Shown here: positions 1-12,100 of the stretch, piece after piece
Layout of the letters: each line of letters starts with the position of its first letter
Position numbering within the stretch: position 1 is the first letter of the stretch
NCBI GenBank assembly: GCA_019914995.1
Contig: CM034130.1
Coordinates: 2,480,001 to 2,544,000 of the forward strand
Length of the DNA: 64,000 nt
Reading direction: 5' to 3'
Source of the DNA: Acanthochlamys bracteata
Taxonomy: Eukaryota; Streptophyta; Magnoliopsida; Pandanales; Velloziaceae
Position numbers and translations under genes: made by a program
The notes under the pieces: model-generated
What the model was told of the DNA's origin: nothing
What the model saw: only the letters and a program-made list of their open reading frames with translations
Databases searched by the model: none

Positions 1-599
1 AAACTTTAAATCTTTTCTGTCTTATGTTCGCTCCTACAAAGCCTTACTCAACTCTTTTCCAGTGATGGATGGATTAACTAATCAATGAATACCAGTGATA
101 TTAGAAACTCCACAATAACTAATGTATCAACAAAATGTTTGATGATTATTAAAAAAATGGTAGATATGCACAGTTTATCTAATAAATTAGAAGCGAAGAA
201 AATTTAATTGCAGTGTTCAAACCCAGGAACCTTTTTAAACAGTGATACGATGCGCACAACTGTGTAGATATCAATTTTTTTCGACAACTTCACAAGCTTT
301 GGGGCCTTTGGAGAAGAATGAAACCTTGAAGCTCAGGAAAATGAATCATCCAACAATCATGGCAAATTCAAAATTTTCTTTAAAAAAAACCTCAACAGAC
401 TGCCCGTAAACCTTGCAGCTTTTAAGAATATGAAAATAAGCCCTTTATTATTATTCCAGCAAGACGTCGATCACTTGATTGGAATGAACGAAACACAAAA
501 ACTAGAAGAAAATGTAGGCGAACAGTGTGCAGACTCAGCGGAGAGATGAAATTAGTAGTCGGATACGAGCAGAGTGGTGAAAGCAGACAATGTAGAGCA

Positions 600-735
600 G
601 AAAACTAACCAGAGAGCGTAGTCGGAGAGCGGCGAGTAGAGAGCCGGAGCGGAGGGCAGAGAGCAGAGGGTGGAGAGCAAAGGGTGGAGAGCAGAGAGTG
701 GAGAGTAAAGAGCCGGAGAGGGGAAGCTCGTCGGA
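600..735. repeat. degenerate GGAGAGC-type purine-rich tandem array
   Basis: A short unit of the form GGAGAGCAGAGGGT is repeated with variation (GGAGAGCGG, GGAGAGCAAAGGGT, GGAGAGTAAAGAG). On the minus strand this reads as a pyrimidine-rich CTCTCC array and gives a 95-codon open frame rich in Ser, Pro and Leu, which is a consequence of the repeat, not a recognisable protein. Pyrimidine-rich stretches like this are common in plant 5' leaders, so it could be the leader of a minus-strand gene outside the window. Confidence 0.6.
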
Positions 736-1984
736 GAACGCCAGCGAGCTTGTTGGAACGGGAGATCGGAGATCGCGAACGAAATGAAATTAGGGATTTT
801 TGGATTTAGGATCGAGCGGCTCAAGCATGTAGATAACAAATAAGGTTAGGCTGTAAGTGCTTACACTGTTAGGATTTAGATTTTTTTTCTTTTTTTTAAT
901 ATAAAAACAGTTGATTCGGACGGATCGGCCGGAGGAGAACGGGTTAATTATATAACCGGTCTATTTATAGATCTAGATTGATTTTTTGTTCGGATTAATA
1001 ATTTTTAAGTTGATCCAGATAGTTCAGTCAGGATCTGCCAACTATGATTCAGAGTCTATTTGACAAAAATTTTTCTAAAAAATAATATATTAATTATTTT
1101 GATATTTTTTATATATTTATAAATTTATTTTAAATTTAAAATATAAAATTTTTATGTAATATTTTATTTAGTATTTATTTTGTTTATTTTTTAAATTAAA
1201 GTAATAAAATTTATTTATCAAAATAAAATAGAATTTTTTTTAAAAAATTTTTTTAAAATTGACTCCAAATGCTCCCTCACACATTGTTTGAATTGTGATT
1301 ATTGATGATAGACAGTGATGATGGTGATCTTCACTATATTTATTTTATTAATAGAAGAAAAGAAATATTGGTGGTAAAATTATGATAAAATGATGGTAAA
1401 ATATCTAAAAAGAAAATAAATTTATTTTTTAGATATTTTTTAATTAAATATTTATTTTAATTAATATATGTTATTTTTATTATAATATTTTATAATATTT
1501 ATAATTATTAATTAATTAATTTGAGTTAGAAGAAAAGATAATAAAACTATATGATCAAAATTTTTTTTTTAGTTTAAAATTTTATTTAATTTTGTTAAAT
1601 TATATCAAAATATTAATAAAAAAAAAAAATTAATCTAAAAAATTAATATAATTTACATTAATAAATTAATTTAAATTATATTAATCAAATTAGTTTAAAA
1701 TTATATTAATATAAATAAAAAATATTTGAATTTTTTATAAAAAATTTACTTTTGTTATTCTTTCATTTATCTAATTATTCAAACATAATTTATTTATTAT
1801 CCTTACTTATATATTTAAATATTATAAAATTAAATAATTATTTTTTTATTTCTCATCTTATTATTCAATTTATTTTTTTATTTTTATTTTTTTAACCATG
1901 TATTTAAACGTACCTTCGGGTGCTCACAAGTGAAGCATCGTCAGTTCACGTCACTGCTTCTGCATAGGCTGCCCAGATCATCAA

Positions 1985-2026
1985 GGCCCAGCCCGGTCTT
2001 TACGCTTTACTAGCATGCTGCACGTG
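1985..2026 (+). promoter_or_regulatory. probable promoter motifs: site II-like GGCCCA and G-box CACGTG
   Basis: GGCCCA (1985-1990) and a palindromic CACGTG G-box (2021-2026) lie about 100-150 bp before the inferred leader of the TFIIS-domain gene. A telo-box-like TTAGGGTT follows at 2263-2270 inside the leader. Site II plus telo-box is a known pairing in Arabidopsis promoters of growth-related and translation-related genes. The motifs are seen; their function is inferred. Confidence 0.45.
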
Positions 2027-2149
2027 CGAACTAAGTGGGACCCAGAGTGGAAAAATTAGCAGTTATTAATTGTTAGTTACGTTAAATTGGAATAAAAACG
2101 AAGCGAAAAGGTAAGAAAAGAAATATAAGAGAGAGAAAGAGAGAATAAA

Positions 2150-4693
2150 GAGAAGGCGTTTAGAAAGCGAGGGCTCGCTTGAGTAGTTGTTTGACAACGC
2201 GGCGGAGCTTGGGCCATTAAGAAAACTTCTCCGGTGACGGTTTACGGCGGTGGAATTAAGAGTTAGGGTTCCGGCGACGACGATAAATTTCGGTAAATTT
2301 CACTGCTTTTTCAAAATTTTTTGGTTGTAGATTTGGTCTCGAGATGATCTTTATTTGTGTTTGATCTTCGTTTTGTAACCTTTAGCTTAATTATTGTGGG
2401 TGCTTATAGAATGGCTGTGTTTTGCTCATTTTTTGTTTTCTCATCTTGTTTCGTTTGCAAGTTTTGTTTGCTGATACCGATAGGGACAGCTTGGAGTTTG
2501 GTTTTGTTATTAAAAAAAAGACTTTGGGGTTGTTCTGCGGTTTTCCTGTAGCTTCTGAAATGTTTCGTGGATTTGATGAATAGAACTGATGGTTTTGTGT
2601 AGTTGAGGTATTTCTACTTTCTGCTACTGTTCCCTTCTTATGATGCTTCAAATTTCTTCCAACGTTGGATTTTTGGGTGGTTTATTACAGATGAAATGGT
2701 AATTTTGGTGCAGGTTAGTAGTCAGCCTTTGCCAATGCATTCCAAAGAGCTCAAGCTTGATACTGAAGTTGCTTGAGATTGCTTTGAAGAATTTCTGACT
2801 AAATCTTATGATTAGCTAAACTAGTTGGTTATTATTATGATTGCTAGTGGTGGGAGAATGAGGCAAATTTAGTTAAATCTAACTTCTCCAAGTTTCCTTA
2901 GCAGTACTGGTCTGTGGTTGATTTATGCGTAATGTCATTGATAGCTGTTCACTTTTGCACACCAGTAAGAGTTATTTAACCAGATCAATTGGATCAGTTA
3001 GACGTTGGTATGTAGTTGAGATTCCACTGCAAAGTTTGTGTATAAATGTTGTTGTTCACAGAAGAAGTTCACTGTCTCGTCTATTTTAGAGAATGCCATA
3101 TTACTAATTGACACTTGCTGGTTCCCTTGCTTCCTGTTCTTTCATGGCAAAGTAATCATTTTGCTTATCTTTTTATAAAATGAAGTCTTCTTAGTTTTGA
3201 GGACTATTTTAGGTTAAATTATCATCTGGATGGCTAATCAAAGAAACATTTGTCAAAATTATACTGTGAGATTCTACTTCAAACAGGATTGTTATGTTAG
3301 AAATTGACAAATCTCAAGTAACTGTGCAATTCAATTTACAAGCCAACTTGAGGTCTACAACTTCTTTTGTTAATTTGAGAGGAACTTGAGGTTTAGGCTT
3401 ATAAGCTTATATGTATTTGGCATAAGTAACTCATATGTAACTGGGAGAAGATTGGGAAATATACATAGCCAGCTTTTAAGATGGCTTTGGAGGTTGTTGC
3501 TACTGATTGTCTTTATAGTTAAGCTGACTGGCACTTTCTGTAGAAATCTTTTGACCATGTAGTTGCACCCGTGATGAGCTTTTTGCTGTGCTACGCGATA
3601 TTTAGTTTATTTCTTTAATGTGGAGCTGCTATAAGAAGAAGACAAACTTCATTTATGATGTCTTTGAACAATTTTACATACTTTATCTTGGAAAGCATAG
3701 CCACAAATTTATTCTTTGGCTACTTTAGTGTTGTTTTTATCCTTTAACACAAAAAGGAAAATTCTTGTTTAATTCAGTATTTTCTTGTGGTAGGACCAGT
3801 TCTAATTTTATGTAGTTGTATTATCTCAATGATGTTAATGTTACTTTTGACGTACATATTATAGCATGATGTGCCACTAATGTATCCTGCTAACTTATTT
3901 TTGCAGGGAAGGACTGCTTATTAAATATTTGGAGCAGTCTTCGTACTATTGAGGAATTTGCATTGTTACTGATATTGGTAGGTCTGTTGAAGCACTTTCT
4001 GGTCTTTTCGTATTGGAATTGTATTGTTTCATCATAAGAATGGAGGGAGCTTATTGAACAGTCATATTCCCGCTATAAAACTGGATGAGACTTAAAATAA
4101 AAAAGGATTATAGGTGCTTCAGGATGGTGGTGCTGTGCATCTATTTCGATAATGGTTACTGTTCTTTTTTCCTCTCCAGTATATTTTTCCAATTGTTGTT
4201 TTGCCCTAGCTTCCTCTATTTATCTATTATTTTCAGGATGGTAGGCAGAAATAGAGAAGTGTTTTAAGATTTGAGAAGCCAATAGAAACCATAGATCTAA
4301 TTTGATATCCTACTGTGGGAGTCAGAGAGTTACTGTTCAAACGTTCTTTGAAATATTCATCTCAGGCTTCGTCCATGTCACCTTTCCTTTCCATTTTGGT
4401 GATCGTCCTTTTCATTTCCTCATCTTCTTACTAACTACAAGGATAGCATGAAGTTTTTTAGCTAAAAAGTTTTTCAAGGGTGTTGTTAGGAGCAATTTTT
4501 TGTTATTTGTTTGTTAAAATTGACACCTTAGTTTGGTGTAGTCACTTGAGTTTGCAACATGCTTTTCCCTAATCATTGCTCTTAATATTTTGCAGAAACA
4601 ATAGTATGTCTTTCAAATTCACAAGTTGGGCAGAACGACATGCCAAAGGATCTTTGTCTCGAATATAATTGCTTAATCGCAGTGTGAAGCAAC
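2150..4693 (+). other. spliced 5' untranslated leader of the TFIIS-domain gene
   Basis: The stretch before the 929-codon gene lacks coding sequence but holds splice signals. A GC-richer first leader exon ends about 2291 at a GTAAAT donor. A second leader exon is likely 3907-3977, with acceptor TTTTTGCAG and donor GTAGG. The last starts at 4596 after TTTTGCAG and runs into the ATG. Two leader introns of about 1.6 kb and 0.6 kb result. Several short upstream ATGs are present. Exon ends are read by eye, so the exact leader structure needs transcript data. Confidence 0.5.
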
Positions 4694-7483
4694 ATGACTC
4701 TTGAAGATTTTTTCACGCTTACTGAGATGAAAGATGGGCTTTTAACTTCTGCTAGAGTGAAAGAGCTTATTTCTGTGATTCAACAGCAGAATGGTTGTGT
4801 TATAACGAATGTTGGCGATGCAGCAAGGCAGTGGTCAGTTGTTGCTACTACTTTAGCAGCTACTGAAAGTAAAGACTGTCTAGATCTTTTTGTTCAGTTG
4901 GATGGATTCAACATTTTTAATAAGTGGCTCCAGGAAGTTCAGAAATACCACTGTGATGATAGTGATAACGTTCCTGATCTGTTAGAAACATTATTGTTCT
5001 CGCTTGAGAAACTTCCGTTTGATTTGAAGAAATTAAATGCTTCTGAGATTGGCAAAACCATGTTTAAACTTCTTTCTCATGACAGCATTAGCGTAAAGAC
5101 AAAGGCAAGAATTTTGGTGGATAAGTGGAATCTTGTGGGAAATGATGATGCAAGTCAACATGATGGTGAGAATGATGAAACCCGCCAAGTTGATGTAGTT
5201 AAGGCTTTTACTGATACAGGTGTCAGGTCCACAGAGAATCTACCTAGCAGGGAGCTTAGTGATAGGAACCATGATGAGAGACGTGCATTGACTGAGAACT
5301 TGCAGTTAGGTGCCAGCAAAGATGATGCATCTACATCAAGAGACTTGGAGCAGGTTACACCTCAAAACACTCAGAATCTCTGTGATGCAGAAGTTAGTAT
5401 AGGAAGTGCACCAATAAGCATATGCAGTTTCCCAGATGATGCCAAAAGAGCAATTTCTGATGATCAGAATGATCCTTTAGTTTCAAAAGTGGATGCTGCA
5501 AAAGAGATGAGCCCGGGTGCTGAGGAAAGAACTCTTACTAAATCTCATCAGGTTGGTGCTTGTGAGAATACTGACAGTACTGGGATGTGTCCTGATACTA
5601 AAGCTGAAGTACATTGCGTACCAGAATCCTCAGAGTCTGTACCAAAAAATGATCTACCCTCCTTAGCAGCAGAGCATTCAAGGGCTGCTGCGGATGAGCT
5701 TAAATTTCTTTCCCATCCTAACAAGAAGGGTTCTGGAGAAACTTATTTTGAGATGAAAGGCACTGCTAGAAGTAGCGGCCACACTGATGGAGTGAGTTGT
5801 AAGGTTTCTAAAAGCAGAAAGGACATCAAGATAGTCGAGAAATCTGTGAAGACTGAGGAAATTGAGGATCTTGAAAATCCCAAGCATTACACCAAGGTGC
5901 AGGAAACTGAGAAAAATGAGAAGACAAATCAGAAGTCAAGTTTGGATCTTGACGAGGAGTTTGATCCAGTAGCTATTGCACGTCAAGTTGCTATAGAAGT
6001 GGAACGTGAAGTTGTAGATTATCGAGAACCATTTTGCAGCTCTTCTGAGGCTAATTCTGGAGGAACCATGAGCAGGAGAGGCTCTGTATCTCCACAGAGT
6101 GAGCAAGACCAGCCAGTAAATGAAGATCTACGAAAAAATGAAGATGTATCTGTTTCCGCCTCTTCTTCTGAACATGAAGATACAGAAACTTCAAAAGATG
6201 ATGATTCTGACCTTGAAGGGAGTGAGCAAGAGTTAAAGTCTGAAAAGTTACCATCAGTTCCTCGTGATTTTGACAAACATGAAAAGAAATTATGTGAATT
6301 TGATCTGAACGAGGATGTTTGTATAGAAGAGTTCCATGGGTCACCTAATGTAGCCTCCAACATTTCGATCAGCTTGTCAACTCCTAAGGCTGTAGTTGCT
6401 GTGTCTAAAGGGCTTCCAGCACCACTCCATTTTGAAGGTGAACTTGGTTGGAAAGGTTCTGCTGCAACAAGTGCTTTTCGACCGGCGTCACCTAGAAGAA
6501 CACCTGATCCCGAGGCAAACTCTGAGTCAAAGCCGAAACCAAGTCTCCTTCACATTGATCTAAATGTTGCTGAGAATGTGGAGGATGATGTGGCAGTGAA
6601 TCTGATATCAGCAAAGGACCAGCCTGCTTCATCAGGACTTCCTTCTGGGGATTCTTCTGTAGAGGTCAACTCAAAACGGGCTGAGAGGCTTGGGTTGGAT
6701 CTTAATCGAATTGAGGATGAGGATCGGGCACCATGTCCACCATCATTTTGGAAGCTTAACCAACAGAATGGAAGTGATCGGTGTTTGTCTCCTGCTTCAT
6801 CATCATCTGCAAGGCAGCCTTCTGTGAGGGACTTCAACTTAAATGATAATCCAACTTTTGGTGATGCAGGAGTGCTTCTTAACCCAAGCAATAGGCAGTT
6901 CAATCCTGGAGTGAACTTAAACTCTAAAGTTGATAATTCAGTCATTACAATTATGGGTTCTCAAATGACTGTTGACAGGAAGGAGTATATTGGCTCTTAT
7001 CTGCAGCCATTTACAGGAAATTGTTCGAGCATGGAATCTTTGATGCCAGCTAGACCAGTCATACCCTATACCAACATGTTTCCTCCTGCTTATTCTTACA
7101 ATGGGTTTGGTCCGGTACCTGCAATGTCGATAGTTCCAGCAATATATGGACAAGGGAACATTCAATATATGGTAGATTCACGAGGAGCTGTCATAACGCC
7201 GCAGGCTCTTGGTTCATCGAGCTTGACTGGTGTCCCTCCTCCTTTTCTTATGAATGCAACCCCAGTGCCTGCAAGCTTTAGTGGAGTAGGTTCTTTCCGC
7301 CCAGGACTGGATTTGAACTCTGGCTTGACTTCATTGGATAGTGGAAGTACAATCTGTTTGGAAGAACAATCTACACAGGCGGCCCAGCCATCCAGCACAG
7401 GGCCGCCCCTCAAACGGAAGGAGCCTGATTATGGATGGGACACTTACCCATTTGGCTATAAACAGGTGACATCATGGCGATAA
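4694..7483 (+). CDS. TFIIS N-terminal-domain (LW domain) protein with repeated DLN motifs
   Basis: A single-exon 929-aa nuclear protein. Residues about 1-150 form a helical TFIIS N-terminal/LW domain (ending near KTKARILVDKWN), which in this superfamily docks onto transcription-elongation partners. The remainder is long, acidic, Ser-rich and probably disordered. It contains six xLN motifs: FDLN (536), IDLN (621), LDLN (668), FNLN (714), VNLN (740) and LDLN (872), four of them DLN cores as in EAR-type repression motifs. The C terminus ends YKQVTSWR. Arabidopsis relatives are TFIIS-family proteins such as At4g24200; the larger SUO-type relatives add an N-terminal BAH domain, absent here. The first ATG follows a leader exon that begins after a clear TGCAG acceptor, and an in-frame upstream extension is not apparent. 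No frameshifts are visible. Function as a chromatin or elongation adaptor is inferred from the family. Confidence 0.85.
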   Translation: MTLEDFFTLTEMKDGLLTSARVKELISVIQQQNGCVITNVGDAARQWSVVATTLAATESKDCLDLFVQLDGFNIFNKWLQEVQKYHCDDSDNVPDLLETLLFSLEKLPFDLKKLNASEIGKTMFKLLSHDSISVKTKARILVDKWNLVGNDDASQHDGENDETRQVDVVKAFTDTGVRSTENLPSRELSDRNHDERRALTENLQLGASKDDASTSRDLEQVTPQNTQNLCDAEVSIGSAPISICSFPDDAKRAISDDQNDPLVSKVDAAKEMSPGAEERTLTKSHQVGACENTDSTGMCPDTKAEVHCVPESSESVPKNDLPSLAAEHSRAAADELKFLSHPNKKGSGETYFEMKGTARSSGHTDGVSCKVSKSRKDIKIVEKSVKTEEIEDLENPKHYTKVQETEKNEKTNQKSSLDLDEEFDPVAIARQVAIEVEREVVDYREPFCSSSEANSGGTMSRRGSVSPQSEQDQPVNEDLRKNEDVSVSASSSEHEDTETSKDDDSDLEGSEQELKSEKLPSVPRDFDKHEKKLCEFDLNEDVCIEEFHGSPNVASNISISLSTPKAVVAVSKGLPAPLHFEGELGWKGSAATSAFRPASPRRTPDPEANSESKPKPSLLHIDLNVAENVEDDVAVNLISAKDQPASSGLPSGDSSVEVNSKRAERLGLDLNRIEDEDRAPCPPSFWKLNQQNGSDRCLSPASSSSARQPSVRDFNLNDNPTFGDAGVLLNPSNRQFNPGVNLNSKVDNSVITIMGSQMTVDRKEYIGSYLQPFTGNCSSMESLMPARPVIPYTNMFPPAYSYNGFGPVPAMSIVPAIYGQGNIQYMVDSRGAVITPQALGSSSLTGVPPPFLMNATPVPASFSGVGSFRPGLDLNSGLTSLDSGSTICLEEQSTQAAQPSSTGPPLKRKEPDYGWDTYPFGYKQVTSWR

Positions 7484-8560
7484 AGTAAGTGTATATTACT
7501 TTTGCCTTGTCCATTGGATTTATGCTCTTGCAAGTCAAGCTGACCTTGTAAAGGTAAGATGATACTTGATCGATGCCTGCCTGTTGTCCTTTGAAGTTGG
7601 ATGGGCCAGACAACATTGTCCCAGAGACTCTACATAGTGAATAAGACTGGTTATAGATAGTGGTGGAGATTGGTTTTCCCTGGAAGAAGAGTAGTTAAAC
7701 TAAATTTGGAATTTCTTTGTCGTTGATTAATTATAGAGGCAGATACAGCTATTCGGAGCTAATGTTATGTATCTATCATTTGTTATAAATATTCTAAACA
7801 TTCTAACATAGTGGAGTTGGGGATAATCTTACAAGGCACTTGTACTGTATGTAGAATGATAAACTAGAAGCTTTACGTCATTCGGTTCCAGCTGTACATA
7901 TCAATGACCTCGGTAAATTGTGCTGGCTGTTGAGTTGTCCTTGTGCTTATGGTGAGGTTGATGAGAATTGTATTTTCTCCAAACGACCATACTGGCTTTC
8001 GAAATGTCGCTAACATGCTTATGTAGTTCGAGAGTTTCTGCAGTTCAAAGTTGCGTATCGATCTAACAAACCCAAAACTCTGGAGATGACGCTTTTCACT
8101 TTTAGAAAGTTTATGATTGGACTTTCGCCAAAACCTCGGCATTCATAAGTTTCGTTAAACATTTTCGTATAATATCCCTAGTCCAACAGTTTGCAGACAT
8201 AGCCTTGAGACAATGCCTGGATTGCGATTTGTAAAACAGCACTAAGTCATTTGTTTGATCATCCATCCAGAAGGCTTTCTGGAAGCTTGTGATGATTGTA
8301 CTCATGTCATTCATATATAACAGCCAACTGTGAGCGCAATGTTCGCATGCGTCATCAATTGGACGTAAGTTCAAGTGCAGTACTAGAGAACACCCAGCAA
8401 AGTGCAACCACAACCACCTTGAGTAATTTTGACATGCCTAACAAAGAGCATAACGATGTAAGAACTTTGTTCGCACAAGCTCATACAGAATGAAGGTATT
8501 GTTACGGTAATAGTAAGGCATTCAACAAAGTAGAGCCCAAGTGATTCTTCCTTGCTCGTA
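7484..8560. other. convergent 3' ends of the TFIIS-domain and RPN10 genes, with unassigned minus-strand frames
   Basis: The plus-strand gene probably ends its transcript within about 400 bp of its stop, and RPN10 comes in from the other side. Base composition stays higher than in ordinary spacer. Two overlapping minus-strand open frames (8111-8413, 100 codons; 7873-8142, 89 codons) look less simple-sequence than random frames, but I recognise neither. They most likely lie in the RPN10 3' untranslated region or are remnants of an unidentified gene. Confidence 0.35.
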
Positions 8561-8695
8561 ATACTGTTACATAAATTCCCAAAAAAACAATTGACTGCTT
8601 GCTCTAGCTTATATATTCCATTTGAAGTTGCTCATATCTTGTTCAGTTACAACTGTCCTAAAGTTTGCCTTTGAATCTTGACTCCTGAAAATAAC

Positions 8696-9078
8696 CTGCA
8701 CATTTAAAAGAAACAGTAAAGATAATTATAATACATGGGGCATGCTGACAATATGAAGTACATATACACATTAAAAAGTGCTCCTGGTGGCAAAAGAATA
8801 TATACTACGTACTGCTACGTTGGGCGGACCTAGGATCAGTCAGTTCATAAAGACAATTTCAGTGAATTGAAAAAAAAGTTCCGTAAGAGTCATCTCTTTA
8901 CCACTTCCTAATTGTGAAAATAACAATCCTATTTAACTTTCTTGCTCTATCAGATTCATACGTAGTTACACAGGCACTAGGTACTCGGCAGAAGTATATA
9001 CATCTTACAATCTTAATTCAACAGCTACTTCAGAAAGAAACCAAATCACATATCACATTATTTAAGAGTTGGACTTAC
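8696..9078 (-). other. candidate 3'-UTR intron of RPN10
   Basis: Reading the minus strand, a strong donor (CCAAT then GTAAGTCC) lies 43 nt after the RPN10 stop codon. A strong acceptor (a pyrimidine-rich tract ending in TGTGCAG) ends at 8696. The downstream exon begins at 8695. If exon 9 were instead joined directly to this acceptor, the frame would stay open for 28 codons, giving a different C terminus. Splice signals are seen; use of the intron is inferred. Confidence 0.5.
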
Positions 9079-9121
9079 ATTGGAGGGGCAAGTTTTACAT
9101 TTCCACTCTTTAGAAATCTGC

Positions 9122-12100
9122 TTACTCTTCACCTGTCTTGTCAGATTTGTCTTCTTTTCCATCATACTTTGGCGCAACCAACAGCAGATTGAAATGAACA
9201 CCAAAAATTCAGTTTCATTGATTGACTTATTGGAAAACAAATCCAATGAAAGCACACAAAAGTAGCGCCTGTTTGAACTCGAAGAAGTATGAACATGGAA
9301 GGTGTTTTAAAAACATATGCTTTTAACCTAAAATGAGGGGGGGAAAGGACTAAACCAATGGCCAAATCCGGCCAATAGAAGATTGAGTTGGGATGCAAAA
9401 TCAGCTTAAGTTCATATATACTACACATTACCTACATGCAACAATGAAGGCCAAACAAATGCAATCATTGCAGTTCATTTATATTGTCTGTGATTGAGCA
9501 ATCTCACAATCACAATAAAAGTCTTACAGCAATAATTTGTTTCTGACACTCAAGACTACAGGCTGACACTAGCTCGGAGAATGCTTTCAGAATCCTGATT
9601 TATTAAGTTCTTGGAAATTTCAGCTTGTTCATCATCTAGATCAACATTAATGCAAAAGAAAACGAAGATCACAAGCAGTCTAACATCTTTAAGTTCCACC
9701 TTCTAGTGAATACAGAGACGTGATAGTCTAACATCACCAAAGAAATCAAAATCCAAATGGGATGCATAGCATCTCAACTCTAAGTCTTAACTAGCTTGCT
9801 TAGATTCCTAACTGAAAATAATAGAAGCGATTCACTTAGGAAATAGGATAGGAGAGAAGCAAAACAAGTTAATTGGAGTCCTAGTGCCATTAAATCTAAT
9901 TCACAACTCACAATTGGATTGCACTTGCACAACATGTTATAACTCAAAAATGCATTCTGAACCTGCCTATTTGCTATAAGAGTTCTTCAGACCATGGAAC
10001 ATGAATGACCAAAAGAAACAAAACAGGTAAGACAGCTTTGGTGGAAAGATCCAGAAAGCTTACGTCTAGTTGCTCTTGCAAAGAGGCTAACAAGTCTCTT
10101 ACATCGGGATCATTGGGATCAACACCAGGGAGCTGTGCAAGCATCAAAACATCAATTTTAGCAAATAAGGCATCTTATGGGAACCACAAGCATCATAACA
10201 GTTATTAGCTTTTCAAGTACAAGCACTACCGAATTAATAATGGAGGAAACAAATGATTGATCTTCCAGAACTCTACTCATGTCAGACTGTGTAGATGAGT
10301 CTTTTGCACCATCCTGCACAGACATCTGCAGAGCTGCATATAACTGAGTGTCAAAGCATCATCTAAGTAGCTGCACAGCAACATTGAAATGATGAATCAG
10401 AAAATAGTCTGCTAGCACAAAAGAACATTGTAGAAAGAAATAGATTTTTAATGACTAGAATTGTCATCCTCGAACAGAAAGAGATGAGGCAGATGAAACT
10501 GAAATGACAAAAAGGACTTACCAATAGCCTAACACCTTTAGTTATAAACCACCTTTCTCACATCCGAAGTACCTGCCTAACTCCTTAGAACAATGCAACA
10601 AATATATTGGAGAAATTTAGGAAATAATGAGCAATTAGAGAAAGTTTAGATACTCCTCAGTCTCTGAAGGTAAAAAACAGTCCCAAAAGCAGGCACTTCA
10701 ACAGTGCTGCATTGTGCCTGTTATATACAAGGGTATCCAGCCCTTCATTCTAGATTCTCTTACACAATATACAATAAATTGCTTCATTGCACATTTAACA
10801 TGATACACAAATATCTTTCTCAGGGTCAAACCTCTTCCTAGTTTCCTCGCAGATTAACCTAGTTGATCCCAACCTTGTCCTACAGCCAATAACTTGAGAA
10901 ACAAGCATCCCTGATTGCAAATCCTCATTCATGAACCAGCCTAAATAATGCTTTCTATTCAAATCAAAATCCACTTACACTCATGCCTCCATAATTGTCT
11001 GCAGGCATGCTATTTACGTTTTCTTATGTATCACAGAAAGATTTCCTAGCAAGTTAATTCCTCTAGAATCTACATCTGAGCTTTAACAAATTTAAATCCT
11101 CAGAGACAGGAAAATTTTGGAATTTACCTAAAGCCAACTCTTGATCATCCGTTGTAGCATCTGACATGTCAGCATCTCCAATTGCAGAACCACTTGACCT
11201 AGCCTCATCCATGGACATTGCAAGGGCTTGTTCAAGTAGTGTCGTCTCATCATCCTGAAATATGCAAAGGACTTGCTTAGCTGATTATCTGATGAACAAT
11301 TTTACAAAGACCTGTCATGACAATAACACAAGACTTTGGACAATATTGTAGCTAATTCTTGAAAAGGCATATCACAGCATAAGTAGTTCTACGAGTAATG
11401 CAGGCTACATTTTTCTACCTATGAATCGTCTTCCTTCTTACTTCTTATATATTCAAGGTCTTGCTACTCCTGCATTTACTACCTTTCAGCCATAGCAGCA
11501 AAAATGTGTTTTACAATATAGATAGCTTCAAAAAGCTGATGATACAAATACATTTCATAAAATACTTTTAATTGTTCATGTTACTAACTTATGTTGAGGA
11601 TGGAGATGCAAATACAATAAAAAAGTCTTGCATGCATAAGACATTCACTCCAAATTAAAGTCATTATATCAGCTTAAGATTCATTATACTATTACAATGA
11701 TAAATAGTGTGCACTAGAAACACACAAAGGTAAATACTGAGCTTTAATTCTCAAAGGTAAAAGGATAGACATACTGTTAGATCATTTCTCTTGTCATCTG
11801 CAATAGGAGCTGCTGTGGCAGGTTCCATCATGACTGCATCCTGTGAACTAGAAGCCTGGTCACCACCCTTTTCTTGCTTGGCAGCATCCTCAGCAGCGTT
11901 CTTTGCAGCAGCTTCTTGCCTAGCCCTTTCCTCTTCCATTGAAACTCTAAGTGCAAGAGCAAGCTCAGGATCGATGTTTGGATCGACTCCAAAATCATAA
12001 CCAGCCATACCACCAGCTGCAGCTGCGGCAGCAGCAGCAGCAGCAAAGCCACTTCCTCCTTCCCCATCCCCAGTAAAAATAGGAGTACTGCAGCAAATAG

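Larger units (their letters stand above)
1..2120. other. intergenic DNA at the left edge
   Basis: I see no convincing protein gene here. About 540-840 is unusually GC-rich for the region and carries the purine-rich tandem array listed separately. About 1060-1900 is extremely AT-rich with long A/T runs, resembling the AT-rich MITE-like units found elsewhere in the window. From about 1910 the base composition rises and promoter-like motifs of the next gene begin. A gene running off the left edge on the minus strand is possible but not supported by any recognisable exon. Confidence 0.5.

Noticed and set aside
6019-7413. Several minus-strand frames of 75-131 codons opposite the TFIIS-domain gene
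   Set aside because: They are antisense shadows of a confirmed coding exon with no recognisable domains.
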